Below the pieces are notes generated by a model. That model worked only from the letters and a program-made list of their open reading frames with translations, did not search any database and was not told the DNA's origin. Shown here one piece after another: positions 13,818-25,604 of a DNA stretch of 64,000 nucleotides; position 1 is the first letter of the stretch, and every line of letters begins with the position of its first letter. The position numbers and the translations under genes were made by a program. Origin of the DNA: Acanthamoeba sp. SK_2022b (Eukaryota; Discosea; Longamoebia; Acanthamoebidae); the NCBI GenBank assembly GCA_027943245.1, contig JANDJZ010000214.1, positions 1-64,000 on the forward strand, read 5' to 3'.

Positions 13818-15390
13818 TCACAGCGCGCTCTTGGCGGCTTCGCGCTCCTGCTTGCGCTTGGCCATGTGCCGTTTGGCCAGGGTCACGTAGGTCACCACCC
13901 CGTGCTCGATGAAGTCGGCCACACACTCAGCCAGCTCCTTGGGCACCTGCGAAAATCAAAGGCCCGAGCAACGAGGCACGCGTGAGCCCACGCGCAACCC
14001 AAGCCAGTCGGCCACCCCAACTTGCATACCTCGCGAGGAATGCTGTGGCCCACTCGACTGAAGACATGGAGCGAAGCGAGCTTGAGTTTCTCAAAGTCCC
14101 TGCAGATGAAGAGACACCACATCGTTAGCAGCCGATTTGGCTTAAGCGGCGGTGGCAGTTACCTCAGGTTGAGATGCAACAGGCTGTCGGCGCTGCCGGC
14201 CACCATGAGGGTGGGCACGCGCATCGTGTGAAGTCGCTCCGTGACGTTGAATCTGACCATCGCTTCCCACGCTCCTAGGGGCGCGGCGGGGGTTGATCAA
14301 AGTTTGTGTGTGTGTATGTGTGTGTGTGTATTTGCGTGTTGGCCAACGTCGATCTGTCGTCGCTGAAGCGCGGCGCCTTTACCTTCAAAATGGCCGTTGG
14401 TGACGCCGAGGGCGACGCTGACGCCACGCTCCACGTCTTCCTCGCTTGGCGGACGCGCGGAGAAAGCCCTGGCCTCCTCCGCGAGCCTGTGGTAGGTGGT
14501 CGCCATGCCACCACACACGCTCAGCTCAGCTCAGCTAGCACCAACCACTGCCTGAGGCGCGCGCGTGGCGTCCGCCTCGTACCGCGCACGGGCGTCGGGC
14601 TGGCTTCGCGTCCAGCGATCGCGTTCGTGGGCCTTGGGCGGGATGAAGCCCAAACCATCGGAGGGAATGGGCGCCACGAGTATAAGCCTGGTCGCGAGCA
14701 CGGGAGTGAGAGAGAGAGAGAGAGAGAACCCAACAACGAGAAAACACGATCTGACTAAGGCTTGACGCACCGCTTGATTCGCTGCGGGTGAAGGAGAGCG
14801 AGGAGCATGCCGATGCCGCCGCCCATGGAGTGGCCGACAAAGGTAAATTGCGCGATGCCCAGAGCGTCGGCCAGCCCGATCACGTCCTCGGCCAATCGCT
14901 CCAGCGTGAAGTCGCGGTCTGGCAGACAGAAGACGACGACGATGAAGAGGAAGAAGGAAGGAAAGCGTGACGGTCGGAGGGAGAAAAAGGCGTACAGTCA
15001 GCGTAAGTGGCGGCGTTGGTTCCGCTGCCGCGAGTGTCGAAGATGATGCACCGGAACCGCGGTGGTGGTAGGTGGGCCACCATGGCTTGCCACACCAGGC
15101 CGCTTCCAGTGAATCCTGCACGATGGATTTGATGTAAACAATACATAAATAATCAGTAATAAATGCGGCGCACCATGGTGCAACAGAACGGGCTCTCCGC
15201 TGTCGTTGCCAAATGTATGGAAGTGGTACTCGTCCGCTTCATTGATGCCCTTGACTGCCCTCTTCTCCATCCTTCCAGTTTTTTCTTTTCTTTTTCTCTT
15301 TCCTATCAGGGGCGTTTTATGGACAAGAGACACAAGGAACTCACCAGACATGAGGCTACAAGCACCCAGATGAATATACACCTTGTCCAT
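13818..15390 (-). CDS. Alpha/beta hydrolase
   Basis: A cytosolic alpha/beta-hydrolase-fold enzyme in about seven exons. The order is LLHHG oxyanion loop, GFTGSGLVWQ, FDTRGSGTN, nucleophile elbow FVGHSMGGGIGM (about 14830-14862), acid Asp in VAGSADSLLHL (about 14185), and His in SRVGHSIPREV (about 14040). It ends KQEREAAKSAL with a TGA at 13818-13820. The first exon (MDKVYIHLGACSLMS) is joined to VKGINEADEY across a short intron. No signal peptide is visible. It is the third alpha/beta-hydrolase-fold gene in a row. The substrate cannot be predicted. Confidence 0.8.
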
Positions 15391-18090
15391 GACAAAAGAT
15401 CAGGCAGTAGTATACAGAGAGGGTGGAGTGCACACTCGCTTTAACCTAAGGAAGTTTGAAGGCTGTTTGCTTGGCATTTAGCATTTAACCATTTTAAAAT
15501 ATGTTTTCCACACCATTTTGTGTGGTGAAACAGGCGGATAAGAATAGCACCTGCCCCTGGCCTGTGTCAGGTGTATGTTGGCGACCAAGGCTTTTTTGCA
15601 TTCTCCATTAGAGTGGAGGTGGCGCTGGTGCTGTCAGACCAGTTTGGACAAGCTGGGCGCACAGGGAGAAGAGGCCTGTGAGCTGGTGGTTGAGGGTGTG
15701 CTCGGCTTCAATGTTCTCCTGAAAGGATATCACCAGAAAATTAATGAGTTTGAGTGCCTTGGAACAACAGGACTCCTATGGTGGTTATTCCCTTGCTGCC
15801 ACACATTCCTCATCCACTGCAACCTGGTGGGAGGTGCATGCAAGGAGTTCACACTCACAAAGGATGGCAATGGCAGCCCAACCATGCATGATAAGGGCCC
15901 TGAGCTGCTTCTGGGTGTTGTCATGGATCTGGCACTGACACAAGCTATTCCACAGAGAGCTTCTAGTGGGCCCTTGAACAGCTCTATGAGGAGAAAAGCA
16001 TACATATATAACTAATAAACATCAAAAGAGGACATGCTCTCCTTCCCTGCACAGTTGATCCATGAGTTGGTGTGGTTGGAATAAAATGCCCCATTGTCAT
16101 CCTCAACGTGGCAAGTTCAAGTGAGGTGCTAGACATTGGTGAGTGACTCTAGGAGGGCTATTGTCTCCTGTGGCCAGCTGATGTGGGTCTTGCCATGTAT
16201 TGGGTGATTAATAAGTGTGAGAAGAAAAAGAGAAAAAGAGAATGGGGTGGGCACTGGTGCAGTGCTTGCTGAAGATCAGCACTCTCAACCTGTGCCACAA
16301 GACTGTCATTGTTGTCATCATCATCCTCATGGTTGGCCTTCCCTTCCCCTTCTCTTGCTCAAGGGTGCCTGCACTCTCATCAAGAAATATAAAATATACA
16401 TCTCACAGCTTGTTAATGGTTACAAACGTACTTAGAGCTTGGGCTCACTTCTTTGGGTGTGCTACACTTGTGCTTGGCTGGAGGTGCAGGAATGTCACTG
16501 AAAGGGTCATTGGGAGACCAGATGAATTTGAAGATGATGAAGATGAAGCAGAGAAGGAGAGAAAATGTCCATGTTGATGAGGTGAAGAAAAGATTGTGCA
16601 TTGTGGGCTACCTTTTTGTGTGGTGAAGAAAAAGGTGCCTCTTATGGATTAAAAAATTTGGCCTTAGTGAGGCACCAACTCACTGCACTTTGATGCACCA
16701 CCATCAGCACCATGTCATCATCAGCAACTTCATCTCCACTTGCCTCACCCTCCAGCTCACTATATTCATATAATTATTTTTCTTGCATGGCTCTGAAAAA
16801 CAAATCCTCTCATTTTGCTCCTTGCCCTCTCACATCATGAATGTGCCATTTGATGCTACACAAACAGAATTTGGCGCCAAGAGTTTCCTCTCCTCCTTCA
16901 GGAAAATGAGACAGTAACTCTTTTTCTGCAGAGAGCACCTGTCTGTGAAGGTGTCCCAAACGTCTACAGCTGTTAGGCTGTTGATTTGCCTGTCAAGAAC
17001 TGCTGTCAAGAAGGGGCAGAATTTGGGCTCTTTTTGAACTTCCTCCTTGTGGTAACCTTGTTTTAAAGGTCTCTTCACACAATAACAATATGTGACATGA
17101 AGACTCCACTTGCTACTCATAACTGACTGTTATAACTGTCCATACTTTCTCTGCTGATGGGTGCTTGCTGTGTGGGGTTTTGTGATGGTTCCTGTTCAGG
17201 GTCCATGCTTTTTTGTCTTTGTTTGGGGTTTTGTGATGGTTCCTGTTCAGGGTCCATGCTTTTTTGTCTTTGTTTGGGGGAACTCAAAGGTAGAGGCTGA
17301 GCAAAGTGGTGTTATTGATGTTCCTGAAATGCCTGGCAGGTCAGTTTTGGGCAAAGGCACAGAGGTCTGGGCCAGACCAGGAGGAATTAGAGAAATTGGG
17401 GAATTTTTTCCATGAACATTAAAGAGATAAATCCAAATTATATCCCAACCACCACCCCATTTATCCTTAAAACTTCTCACCAGCCAATCTACAACAGCAT
17501 CTCTAATGCAGAAGAAGGTGATGTCACTCAGGCAATAGCAGGCAAGAACTTCAACATCTCAGCAAGACTGAGCAGGGCAGTTGGAGGAAAAAAGGGAGCA
17601 AGCTTTTGCCTTCAGTCATAATGGTGCACAGCATACAAGCTTGCCCACTGTATCAACATAAACAATGTGGTGCAGAGACAATGATAACAAACTGATAAGA
17701 AGCCCCAAAAGGAATTAAGTCCTTGCCTTGAACCAGGCACCAGATGAGACATTCATCTCTTGCAGTATCCATGTAGGTGTCTTCCTCTTAACCTCATCTC
17801 TGAGTTCTGACTTCAACAGCAGCATCTTGTGCAATCAATTACAATGATGCCAGACCCACTTTTTGTTGGTACATATGGCTCAGTGTTTACACCACATCAC
17901 AGCCCTTCAATGCACAATATTGCACTTCTCTCCATGCAGGGGCTGTTGCCAAGACCAATGAAGCTCCTTATTCTGCTCAGAAACAGCTTCTGGCTGATTT
18001 AGAAGTTGTTCATTTTTGGGTTAGATCGCTGAGCTCAAATCAAATCTTGGGTGCTTGCTCAATCGATCAATTTATCTCGCCCACAACATA
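15391..18090. other. Gene-free, CpG-depleted block I
   Basis: Base use changes abruptly here. From 15704 to 18026 I count only four CpG dinucleotides (near 16107, 16427, 16875 and 16961), and none from about 16963 to 18026. Flanking exons often carry six or more per 60 bases. TpG and CpA are abundant, and GC content is moderate, so the loss is specific to CpG. No open frame shows a recognisable domain, no CA microsatellite is present, and frames are short and interrupted. This is the pattern left by methylation-driven decay of a silenced insertion. The origin of the insert cannot be told from the sequence. Confidence 0.7.
17173..17274. repeat. 51-base tandem duplication inside CpG-depleted block I
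   Basis: Two identical 51-base units (17173-17223 and 17224-17274) begin TGGGGTTTTGTGATGGTTCC. A few bases of a third copy follow. The unit length is a multiple of three, but there is no convincing coding context. Confidence 0.85.
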
Positions 18091-18537
18091 ATGGGATCAA
18101 CTGCGGCGAAATCAATGCTGCCGGACGGAACAGACAGTGAAGATGAAGACGATGATCGTGTGGGGGATAACGTATTTGAGGATCTGAACGATAAGCTGGC
18201 GAACACAACAGAGAGCTTGGCTGAGGCAATGGAGCGCAGACGCAAGGAACAGGTCATACATGAGACGCGAAGGGCATCCGAACGCATGCGCAAGAAATAC
18301 CACCTCGACAGGCATCCCAAGAACCGTGAAGATGACGAGGACGAGGACTGCAAACGCAATAAGAAGCACAGCCAGCCATCCACAAAATCACCATCACATC
18401 ACGACGATAATCCAGGCAAGAAGCCAAAACAGGCAGAACCAAGCGCAGAAGTGCTCAGGAGAGAAGAGCGACGCATCGAGGATCTCGAGAGGAACAGGAA
18501 AGTGGCTGAACGCATGCGGCAGAAGTACAAGCAGTAG
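18091..18537 (+). CDS. Small acidic/basic coiled-coil protein, unrecognised
   Basis: An intronless 148-residue frame starts MGSTAAKSMLPDG and ends at a TAG at 18535-18537. The N-terminal third is acidic (DSEDEDDDR). A charged helix follows, then a linker rich in Ser, His, Pro and Lys (about residues 95-120), then a second charged helix. Both helices end in the same motif, ERMRKKY (about residue 67) and ERMRQKY (C-terminus), suggesting an internal duplication. The motif vaguely resembles the central helix end of complexins, but I would not assign that family. MG-S at the start could permit N-myristoylation. It lies at the edge of the CpG-depleted block, yet its own CpG content is normal. Confidence 0.65.
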   Translation: MGSTAAKSMLPDGTDSEDEDDDRVGDNVFEDLNDKLANTTESLAEAMERRRKEQVIHETRRASERMRKKYHLDRHPKNREDDEDEDCKRNKKHSQPSTKSPSHHDDNPGKKPKQAEPSAEVLRREERRIEDLERNRKVAERMRQKYKQ

Positions 18538-18636
18538 GCCCAGCCTCTTCGTGCGAAAAACAAAAGAAATAATGAAAAATAAATAAAACAGCGCACCGGC
18601 TTCGATCATTTTTCACCAACCGCACCTACTCAAAAG

Positions 18637-19550
18637 ATGAACCGCACCGCTGCTGTCTCTCGTTCTGCTTTCACTGTCGCCACCAGGCAGACCACTGGTA
18701 AGCTTCTTGCTCAATAACCAGCAGCGAAGCGAGAGTGGCACCCAACGTGATCGATCCAATTAAAATTGACCGAGCGCTCATCTGTTTTCTTGGTTCACCG
18801 TTTCTGTGGGTGCAGTCGGTGCCAGCCAGGCTCTCTTCGCTCGCTCCTATGCTGTTGGCCAGAACCTGCTTGAGGGTAAGGCCAACATGAAGGCCGTCGA
18901 TGGCAAGGACCTTTCGCTCAACGATGTCTTCAAGGGCAAGAAGGTTTCATTCCTGCCATCTCAACCCGCACAATCGTATCTGTATGCTTAATTGTGCGCG
19001 CGATCAGGTTGTGGTGTTCGGCCTGCCCGGCGCCTTCACCCCCGTCTGCACCAGCAAGCACGTGCCCGGCTATGTTGAGGCGGCCGACAAGTTCAAGGCC
19101 AAGGGCGTTGACGTCGTCTGCGTGTATGCCTCCTTTCCGCCTCAGATCTTCAAGTAGCGTAGTACGTTCTTGGCTCACCCCTGCGTATCGTGTAAACGCG
19201 TCCACGCCAGCTCTGTGAACGATCCCTTCGTGATGAAGGCCTGGGGTGACTCGCTCAAAGCCAACAACATCACCCTGGCGGCCGACTGGGATGGCTCCTT
19301 CACCAAGCTGGTCGACAAGGAGCTCGACCTCAGCGCTGCTGGTCTCGGCAAGCGCTGCAAGAGGTACTCGCTCGTCGTTGACAATGGCAAGATCGTCAAT
19401 GAGAACATCGAGGATGCTCCCAACGAGTACTTTATGCCGTCTCAGTTTCTTCTGCTTCATAAGAGAGTTGTGTCGTTACTCACCTACTACTTCTTACCCC
19501 TGAACAGCCTGAAGAAGACCGATGCCGCCACCGTCCTGGCTCAGCTCTAA
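18637..19550 (+). CDS. PRDX5: Peroxiredoxin-5, mitochondrial type
   Basis: A thiol peroxidase that reduces hydrogen peroxide and alkyl hydroperoxides. Five exons (18637-18697, 18816-18943, 19008-19123, 19211-19426, 19508-19550) join in frame to 187 residues. Residues 1-35 ([12 protein letters not shown]... and ALFARSYA) form an Arg/Ser-rich presequence typical of mitochondrial import. The peroxidatic Cys lies in [15 protein letters not shown], and [12 protein letters not shown] with [11 protein letters not shown] are family hallmarks. The exon 3 to 4 junction GT|C restores VCVSVNDPF, which supports the splice model. The last small exon ends VLAQL. Confidence 0.93.
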
Positions 19551-20107
19551 ACGGCTCCAGTTCTGCGCATCTGGCAGGTCACGCGGCCTCTGCCACTTCA
19601 AAGCAAAAAGCAATAAACACCAAGTGTTTAGATCTCACACTACCTGTTCTTGTCCACCCGCTCGACTCGGAGAGTAAATAAAAAATAATAAAATAAGATT
19701 ATCTTTAGGAAATGCAAAGAACGCCTTGGCTAATTAATTACAGAGCTTAATAAACAGCTAATTGCCACGGTTGTCCTTGCGGCGGGTTTGCGGCCACAGA
19801 GAACAACACGACGAGAAGGCTGAATCCATCCTTGGTGGGCAAAGCGAAGGATTGTCGAGCGAGGGGGGATAGAACCATACGTGTAGTGCAGGAACAGCAT
19901 AAAAGGTGCCCATTTCTCTTCTCTTTCTTTTTAGCATGTGATTCGTCGTTAGCTTTTGCCAGTATTATCCATTCATCCTTTGAGAGGGGAGGTGGCACCA
20001 CGCTCGTGGGGACCAGAACACAATCAGTCGAATAAGCATGTGTTTGGAGGGAGAGAGCTGACCTCTTTTCAATCAAAAAATCGATTTTTTTGATCATTGA
20101 TGGACAG
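19551..20107. other. Intergenic region between PRDX5 and the RhoGEF gene
   Basis: About 560 bases hold the PRDX5 3' region (an AATAAA word near 19612) and the promoter of the RhoGEF-RhoGAP gene. A minus-strand open frame covers most of it but runs antisense through the next gene's first exons and shows no family features. I see no other gene. Confidence 0.5.
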
Positions 20108-22177
20108 ATGTCAAAGTCGCCAGCAGTACCGCGCGTGGGGTCGCTGCCCATGCCCGGCATGACCGCCGGTGGTACCACCGCCGTCAGGCAGCTCGTACGG
20201 CGCTCCTCCCCACCTCTCTCCCTCCTTCCCAAACCAACCGCCCGTGTGCGCGTGTGTGTGGTGTAACAGGCGACGCAGCCAGCGTGCGCCGAGTTCCAGG
20301 CGCCGCCGGCGTGGCGAAAGAAGGGCGACGGGTGCATGCGCTGCGGTCAGCCGCCCAGCGAACACGCCGGCACCGGCGGCAAGCCAAAGAGGTAGGGCTC
20401 AGCCCTCGTGCGTGTGGGCACCTGGCTCTGACCGACGCCTGCCCGCCGCGTGTTGTCTTTGGTGGTGTGTGTGTCGTGGCTCGTCCCCTGTGCAGCGAGA
20501 AGAAGGAGAAGAAGGTCGAGAAGGAAAAGAAGGCGGAGAAGGACAAAGACAAGAAGGGCGAGAAGGACGCAGCAAAGGACAAGCCCAAGGAAAGCGGTAA
20601 GCTCTCACAGCACACACATATTACACACACATTTCTTTGCGTTCACTGACGCGTCTCGCACGATGTGTGTTGTGTTGTGTGTGGCCGCAGTGCTGTCGAA
20701 GCTGCCGCCGAACAAGGTCCAGCCGTCTGACCTGACGGGGGTGGCATTGAAGCCCATCTCCGCGCGTTCGGCGCTGGCCCCGCCCGGCCGCGGGATGTCG
20801 TCGCCCTCGCTCTCGCCCGGCCCCGCGCAGTCGTCTCCGGCCGCTTCGCTCTCGGCCGGATCGCCCACAGTGCCCACTAAGGCGCGCACCTACACCGACT
20901 CGGCCACCACGTCGACGCCCACCACGCCCCTGTCGCCCCGCATGCGCGGCAGCTCCAACCCGTTCCTGTCCAACGCCTCGCCGCCGCCCTCGCCGCGCAG
21001 CAGCTCGTTCTCTGCACCACACGCGCCGACGGTTTCGTTCTACGGGCAGACCTCGTCGTCCCCGTCCACTTCCTCCTCCTCGCCGTCCCCGTCTTCGTCG
21101 ACCAACTCGGCGGCGTCCGCGGGGAGGGAGTTGCCGGCCGGCTCGCTGGGCTCGTCTATCTCGTCCTCGCTGTCCACCAACGACGTGGTCATCCACGAGA
21201 AGCTCTCCAACTCCGGCGGCCCGCAGAGCCCTGTGCGCAGCCCCCGCCCACACATGCATGCATTTACACTCGCGAATTGGACCAGCCCGCTAACTCCTAT
21301 TCCTAACTACGATTGTGTTGTGTTGTGCGGCGTGATCCGAACAGACCAAGGGCGGTATCGTTCCAGTCCAGTACGTACTCCCCTACACGGACTGGCCTCA
21401 CAAAATACAATAATAATTTAAACTGTTATTTAGAAACTAATGAATAACGCGTGTATATACACAGACCTGGCAAGTTGTCTGCCTTTATCTCCAGTCAAGC
21501 CACAGCCGATCTATGTACATACACGCCTCACGAGTCTTTTTGCCATTTTATTCATCGCCTTATTTATTTATTTCTCTTACGTGCAGCCAAACAAGGCCAG
21601 ACAAAGGCGTCGGCTAAGACCGAGGAGCCTCGACCCTCCCGGCGATCCGTTCTCGACAAGGTACGCACCAACCGAGCATTTCGCGTTCAACCTCCCCCGC
21701 CCGATTTCACGGTCCACATGTAACGCTCCACTTTTGTCACGCGCAGCAAAAGGCAAAGACCCTGCCTTCGCTCGACCAGGCCATGCTCCAGTCCCAGCTC
21801 AACGACCCGGTATCGTGCTCCCGCGCGGCCAATGCAATGGCTTGGCCTCTCTCCTCTCTCTCACACACATACACACACACAACATGTGATTAGTACGGCA
21901 TGGGCGTGTCGACGTATTTCCGTACGATGAACAACCTCCTGCACGCGCTGGAGCTCAAGGACGAGGCCATCCATCAAGTCGGTGCGTACCCCCCCCCGAC
22001 AGTCCCGTCATTCCGATCATTCCTCACCCCGCGCTGCGTCGCGTCGCGCCTGCAGAGGACCTGATTACCAGGCATCGGTACATTCCCTCGTTGGAGGAGA
22101 AGAAGCTGATGCAGCCCATCCCGCTCCAAGCCCAGAACAGGCTCGTACGTGCTCCGCATCTCCCATCCCCATCTCTT

Positions 22178-22245
<68 letters not shown>

Positions 22246-23902
22246 CGTGTGTGTGTGGCGTGTGTGCATGTGTGGTCGGACTCAGCGCCTCCTCTTCCAC
22301 GTCGCGTTGCGTCGTGCAGGAGAAAGTGGTGGAGGACTTGACCGAGTTCATCAAGGTGCAGCACAGGCTGCGGCAGATCATCAAGATTCAAGCCGTCACG
22401 CGCGGCTTCCTCGCCCGCAAGCAGTTCAAGCAATTCAGTAACACCGCCTCCCCCATCTCCTCGCTTACCGCAAGCGTCGGCAATTTATCGCACGCGCACG
22501 TTCAACGCTCTGACCTGTGCGCGCGCGCGCGATTTCTCGTCGACACAGGCGAGCTCTACATCAGAGGTCCGCTCAAGGCGCGAAACGAGGCGTTCAAGGA
22601 GCTGCTCAGGCGAGAGAAGCAGTACGTCGCCAACCTGCAGCTGATCGTCAAGGTACACGGGCCGGCGTGCGTCTTGGGCGTGCGTAGCTCCTCCCCGATC
22701 CTGATGCGCGCGTTGTCCTGCAGGAGTACATGAAGCCGCTCAAGGAGAACACCAAGGGCTACAGGGCGTTGTGTACCGACAAGGAGGTGTCGACAATCTT
22801 TGGCAACGTCGAGGTAAGGGACTCCTCTCCTTAAAATCACCACAACACAACCACAACACCACCACAACACCACACCACCACCACCACATCACCATCAATA
22901 CCACTCGTTTTTCGTTTACGTTTTTTATTTTCGTTTTTCGTTTTTCGTTTTTCGTTGTTTGCTCTTCTACAATCGCGTGCATGTGTGTTGTGCAGGCCTT
23001 GCTCACGGTCCACAGCGAGATGCTGCATCAGCTGGAGATCATCCAGGGCAGATGCCCCCAATACGACGGCCTCGGCGAAGTGTTCCTCACCATGGTACCG
23101 CCTCACAAAATCATAAATCCTTTTTTCAATTCAATAATGATAATAAGAATAAATTGTTATTCACTGTCATTGTTATTATTATATTTGTTTATTTTTTAAA
23201 TATCTTGTCGACTTACACCTTTGGCGAGCAGGCACCGTTCTTCAAGGCCTACGGCGACTATGTAAATAATTTCCAGAACGGTGTCAACACGCTCTTGGAA
23301 TGCAAGGAAAAGGACAGGTTCGCTTCGTTCATCGACGAGGTGCGTGCCGGCTCTGTTTCTCACACCACCCACCACCCACCCACCACCAACCACCACCCAC
23401 CACCACCCACCACCCACCCACCGCCGCGAGACCGCAAGCACACGTGAGGGGGGGGGGATTACCTCACTGATTTGTGGGCCTGGTGGTGGCGGTGGACAGA
23501 TCTATGTCGAGCTCCAGAAGCGAAACGTGTACGTGGACCTTCACGGCCTCTTGTCCACTCCGCTCAACCACATCGCCGGCTACGAGACCCTGATCATGGT
23601 GCGCCGTGCACGCTCCGGCCAACTCCATTCGGCCTGGCTTGATGTTCGCTCACGTGCGCCTCTGTGGGTGGGGTGTGTGTGTTATCTCAGTCGTTGGTGG
23701 ACAGCACGCCCGTGGGCCACAAGGACCATCGCTCGCTGTCGCATTGCTTCTCCATCATCTCCGGGACGTCCAGATACATTCGCGACTGCATTGCCTCGGC
23801 CGACAACATTCGCAACATGCAGGCCATACAGGACAAGCTCCTCAAGGAGAAGGTCTCGCGCCCGCCCGCCCGGCTCCCCCCCACTCCTCAACGTCGAACT
23901 CA

Positions 23903-23965
<63 letters not shown>

Positions 23966-25394
23966 ACAAGCCGCAGTTGATGATCGCGAGCGACCACCAG
24001 CGCCGAGTGGTGAAGGACGGGCCGTGCACGATCGTGAGCCAACCCGCCGAGAAGGAGAAAAAGAAGAAGGACAAGGAACGCAAGGTATGTGTCCACACAA
24101 ACACGCGCAGGCGCAGGGCTGCGCGTGTCTGACGTGGCGATGTCGACACATACGCTCACGCGCGCGCGTGCGTTTCGTTCATCTCCAGGGCTACCTGTTT
24201 GCGTTCAACGACATCATGTTGGTGACGCGCTCGGCCAAGGGCGGCTACAAGGTGATCGACAGGCTCGATATGGACCAGGCCAAGCTCGAGGAGCTGCCCG
24301 ACTCGTCGGACAGCTTCCCCGTCGCGCTCACCCAGAACAACCGCAGATACGTCTTTGCCATTCCCACGCTTCTCGAGAAGGTGCGCCACACCACCGCACG
24401 ACGCGCGCGCACACGACACACGACAAGTGTTGATCAGGTGTCTCGCACAGACTGTGTGGGTGACGGAGCTGAAGCGCACGATCGGCTACTACGAGAAGAC
24501 CAAGATATTCGGCGCTCCGCTGTCGCGGCTGTGCGACACAAAGTCGGGCGTGCCGGCCATCGTCGAGCGCCTTGCCGCCCACCTCGAAGCCGCCAAAGGT
24601 TCGCTTTCGCTTTCGCTATATTTTATATTTTATTTAATTTATATTTTTGTTTTATTTACATTTTAACTCCTATGTGTTGCCGTGTGACGATGGCCTGCAC
24701 GCAGCCTACGAGATTGTGGGCATCTTCAGGATTTCGGGGAACATCTCCAACATCAACTTCCTGCGCGACACCATCGACCGAGCCGGCATCGGCAAGGAGG
24801 ACGACGTCAACCTCGCGATGAGCAACGTCCACGACGTCTCCAGCGTCTTCAAACTCTTCTTCCGGTTCGACTCCTCCTCCACCACACGCTCACAAACACA
24901 GTTCACTGACGACACGCACACACGCACACACGCACACGAATGTGTAGGGAGATGCCGGAGCCGCTGTTGACCTACGGGCTGTACGATCCGGTGCTGCGTC
25001 TGATGGCGAGCCACACGCCCGAGGCGACGGAGAAGACGCTGGCCGAGATGGCCAAGCTGCTCAAGGGCCTGCCCAGGAGCAACCTGCAGCTGCTGTTCTG
25101 GCTGCTGCGGTACCTCAACAAGTACCTCCAGTACGCCGAGCAGAGCAAGATGACGAGCTCCAACATCTCCATCGTCTTCTCGCCCAACCTCTGTCGGTTC
25201 GTGACACCTCTCTTTTTATTTCTAAATAACATATAAAAATATAATAATTATTGAATATTGTTTTTGTTTTGTTTTTGTTTGCTAGGCCGAAGCAAGAGAC
25301 GATCGAGTACTCGCTGCAGCTGGAGAAGGTAAACAACGCGTTCGAGTTGATGATCAACCAGCACCAACAGCTCGCCGCCCTCGTCAATCCCTGA
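20108..25394 (+). CDS. IQ-DH-PH-RhoGAP protein (RhoGEF and RhoGAP in one chain)
   Basis: A large multi-exon regulator of Rho-family GTPases. In order: MSKSPAVPRVG start; a short CMRCGQPPSEH segment that looks like half a zinc knuckle; a Lys/Glu-rich stretch; a long Ser/Pro-rich disordered region (20700-21250); an IQ motif IIKIQAVTRGFLARK (22378); a DH domain from REKQYVANLQLIVKEYMKPL (22610) to about 23850; a PH domain (GYLFAFNDIMLVTR, about 24190-24500); and a C-terminal RhoGAP domain with arginine finger GIFRISGN (24718) and SSNISIVFSPNLCRPK (25157). It ends ...LAALVNP at a TGA at 25392-25394. The chain could both load and unload Rho GTPases at the cortex, with the IQ motif allowing calmodulin or myosin light-chain control. 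More than fifteen introns are present, two with long dinucleotide repeats. Confidence 0.88.
22181..22245. repeat. (TG)n microsatellite, RhoGEF intron
   Basis: A pure TG run just before the exon that encodes the helix leading into the IQ motif. Confidence 0.95.
23361..23426. repeat. C/A-rich (CCACCCA)-type minisatellite, RhoGEF intron
   Basis: Imperfect CACC/CCA units with almost no G on the plus strand; a similar weaker tract lies at about 22840-22890. Confidence 0.8.
23904..23963. repeat. (CA)n microsatellite, RhoGEF intron
   Basis: A pure CA run that ends directly at the AG acceptor. Confidence 0.95.
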
Positions 25395-25604
25395 AAGCCC
25401 CCTCTCCTCCTCCCTCACCAATCCGTCGGATTTGTACGATACCTTTTTACCTCCATTTGTTTGATTGTTTGTTTCCCAACGCATCATTCTTTCAACGTTC
25501 CGCTTTTTGCCCTCCCCTCCCGCGCGTTGCACAATTAAGGGTACATTTTCATTTTATTGTAAAACCACACGTTGACCCCAACAAGGCCAACAAATCGCTG
25601 TCCC

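Noticed and set aside
15575..16015. 146-codon frame in CpG-depleted block I as a gene
   Set aside because: No domain, no orthodox splice context and composition unlike any gene here; treated as part of a decayed insert.
19747..20337. 196-codon minus-strand open frame
   Set aside because: It overlaps the first exons of the RhoGEF gene in antisense and shows no domain or compositional support; GC-rich genes here often leave long antisense frames.
20621..21259. 212-codon Arg/Gly-rich minus-strand frame
   Set aside because: It is the antisense shadow of the Ser/Pro-rich linker of the RhoGEF protein.
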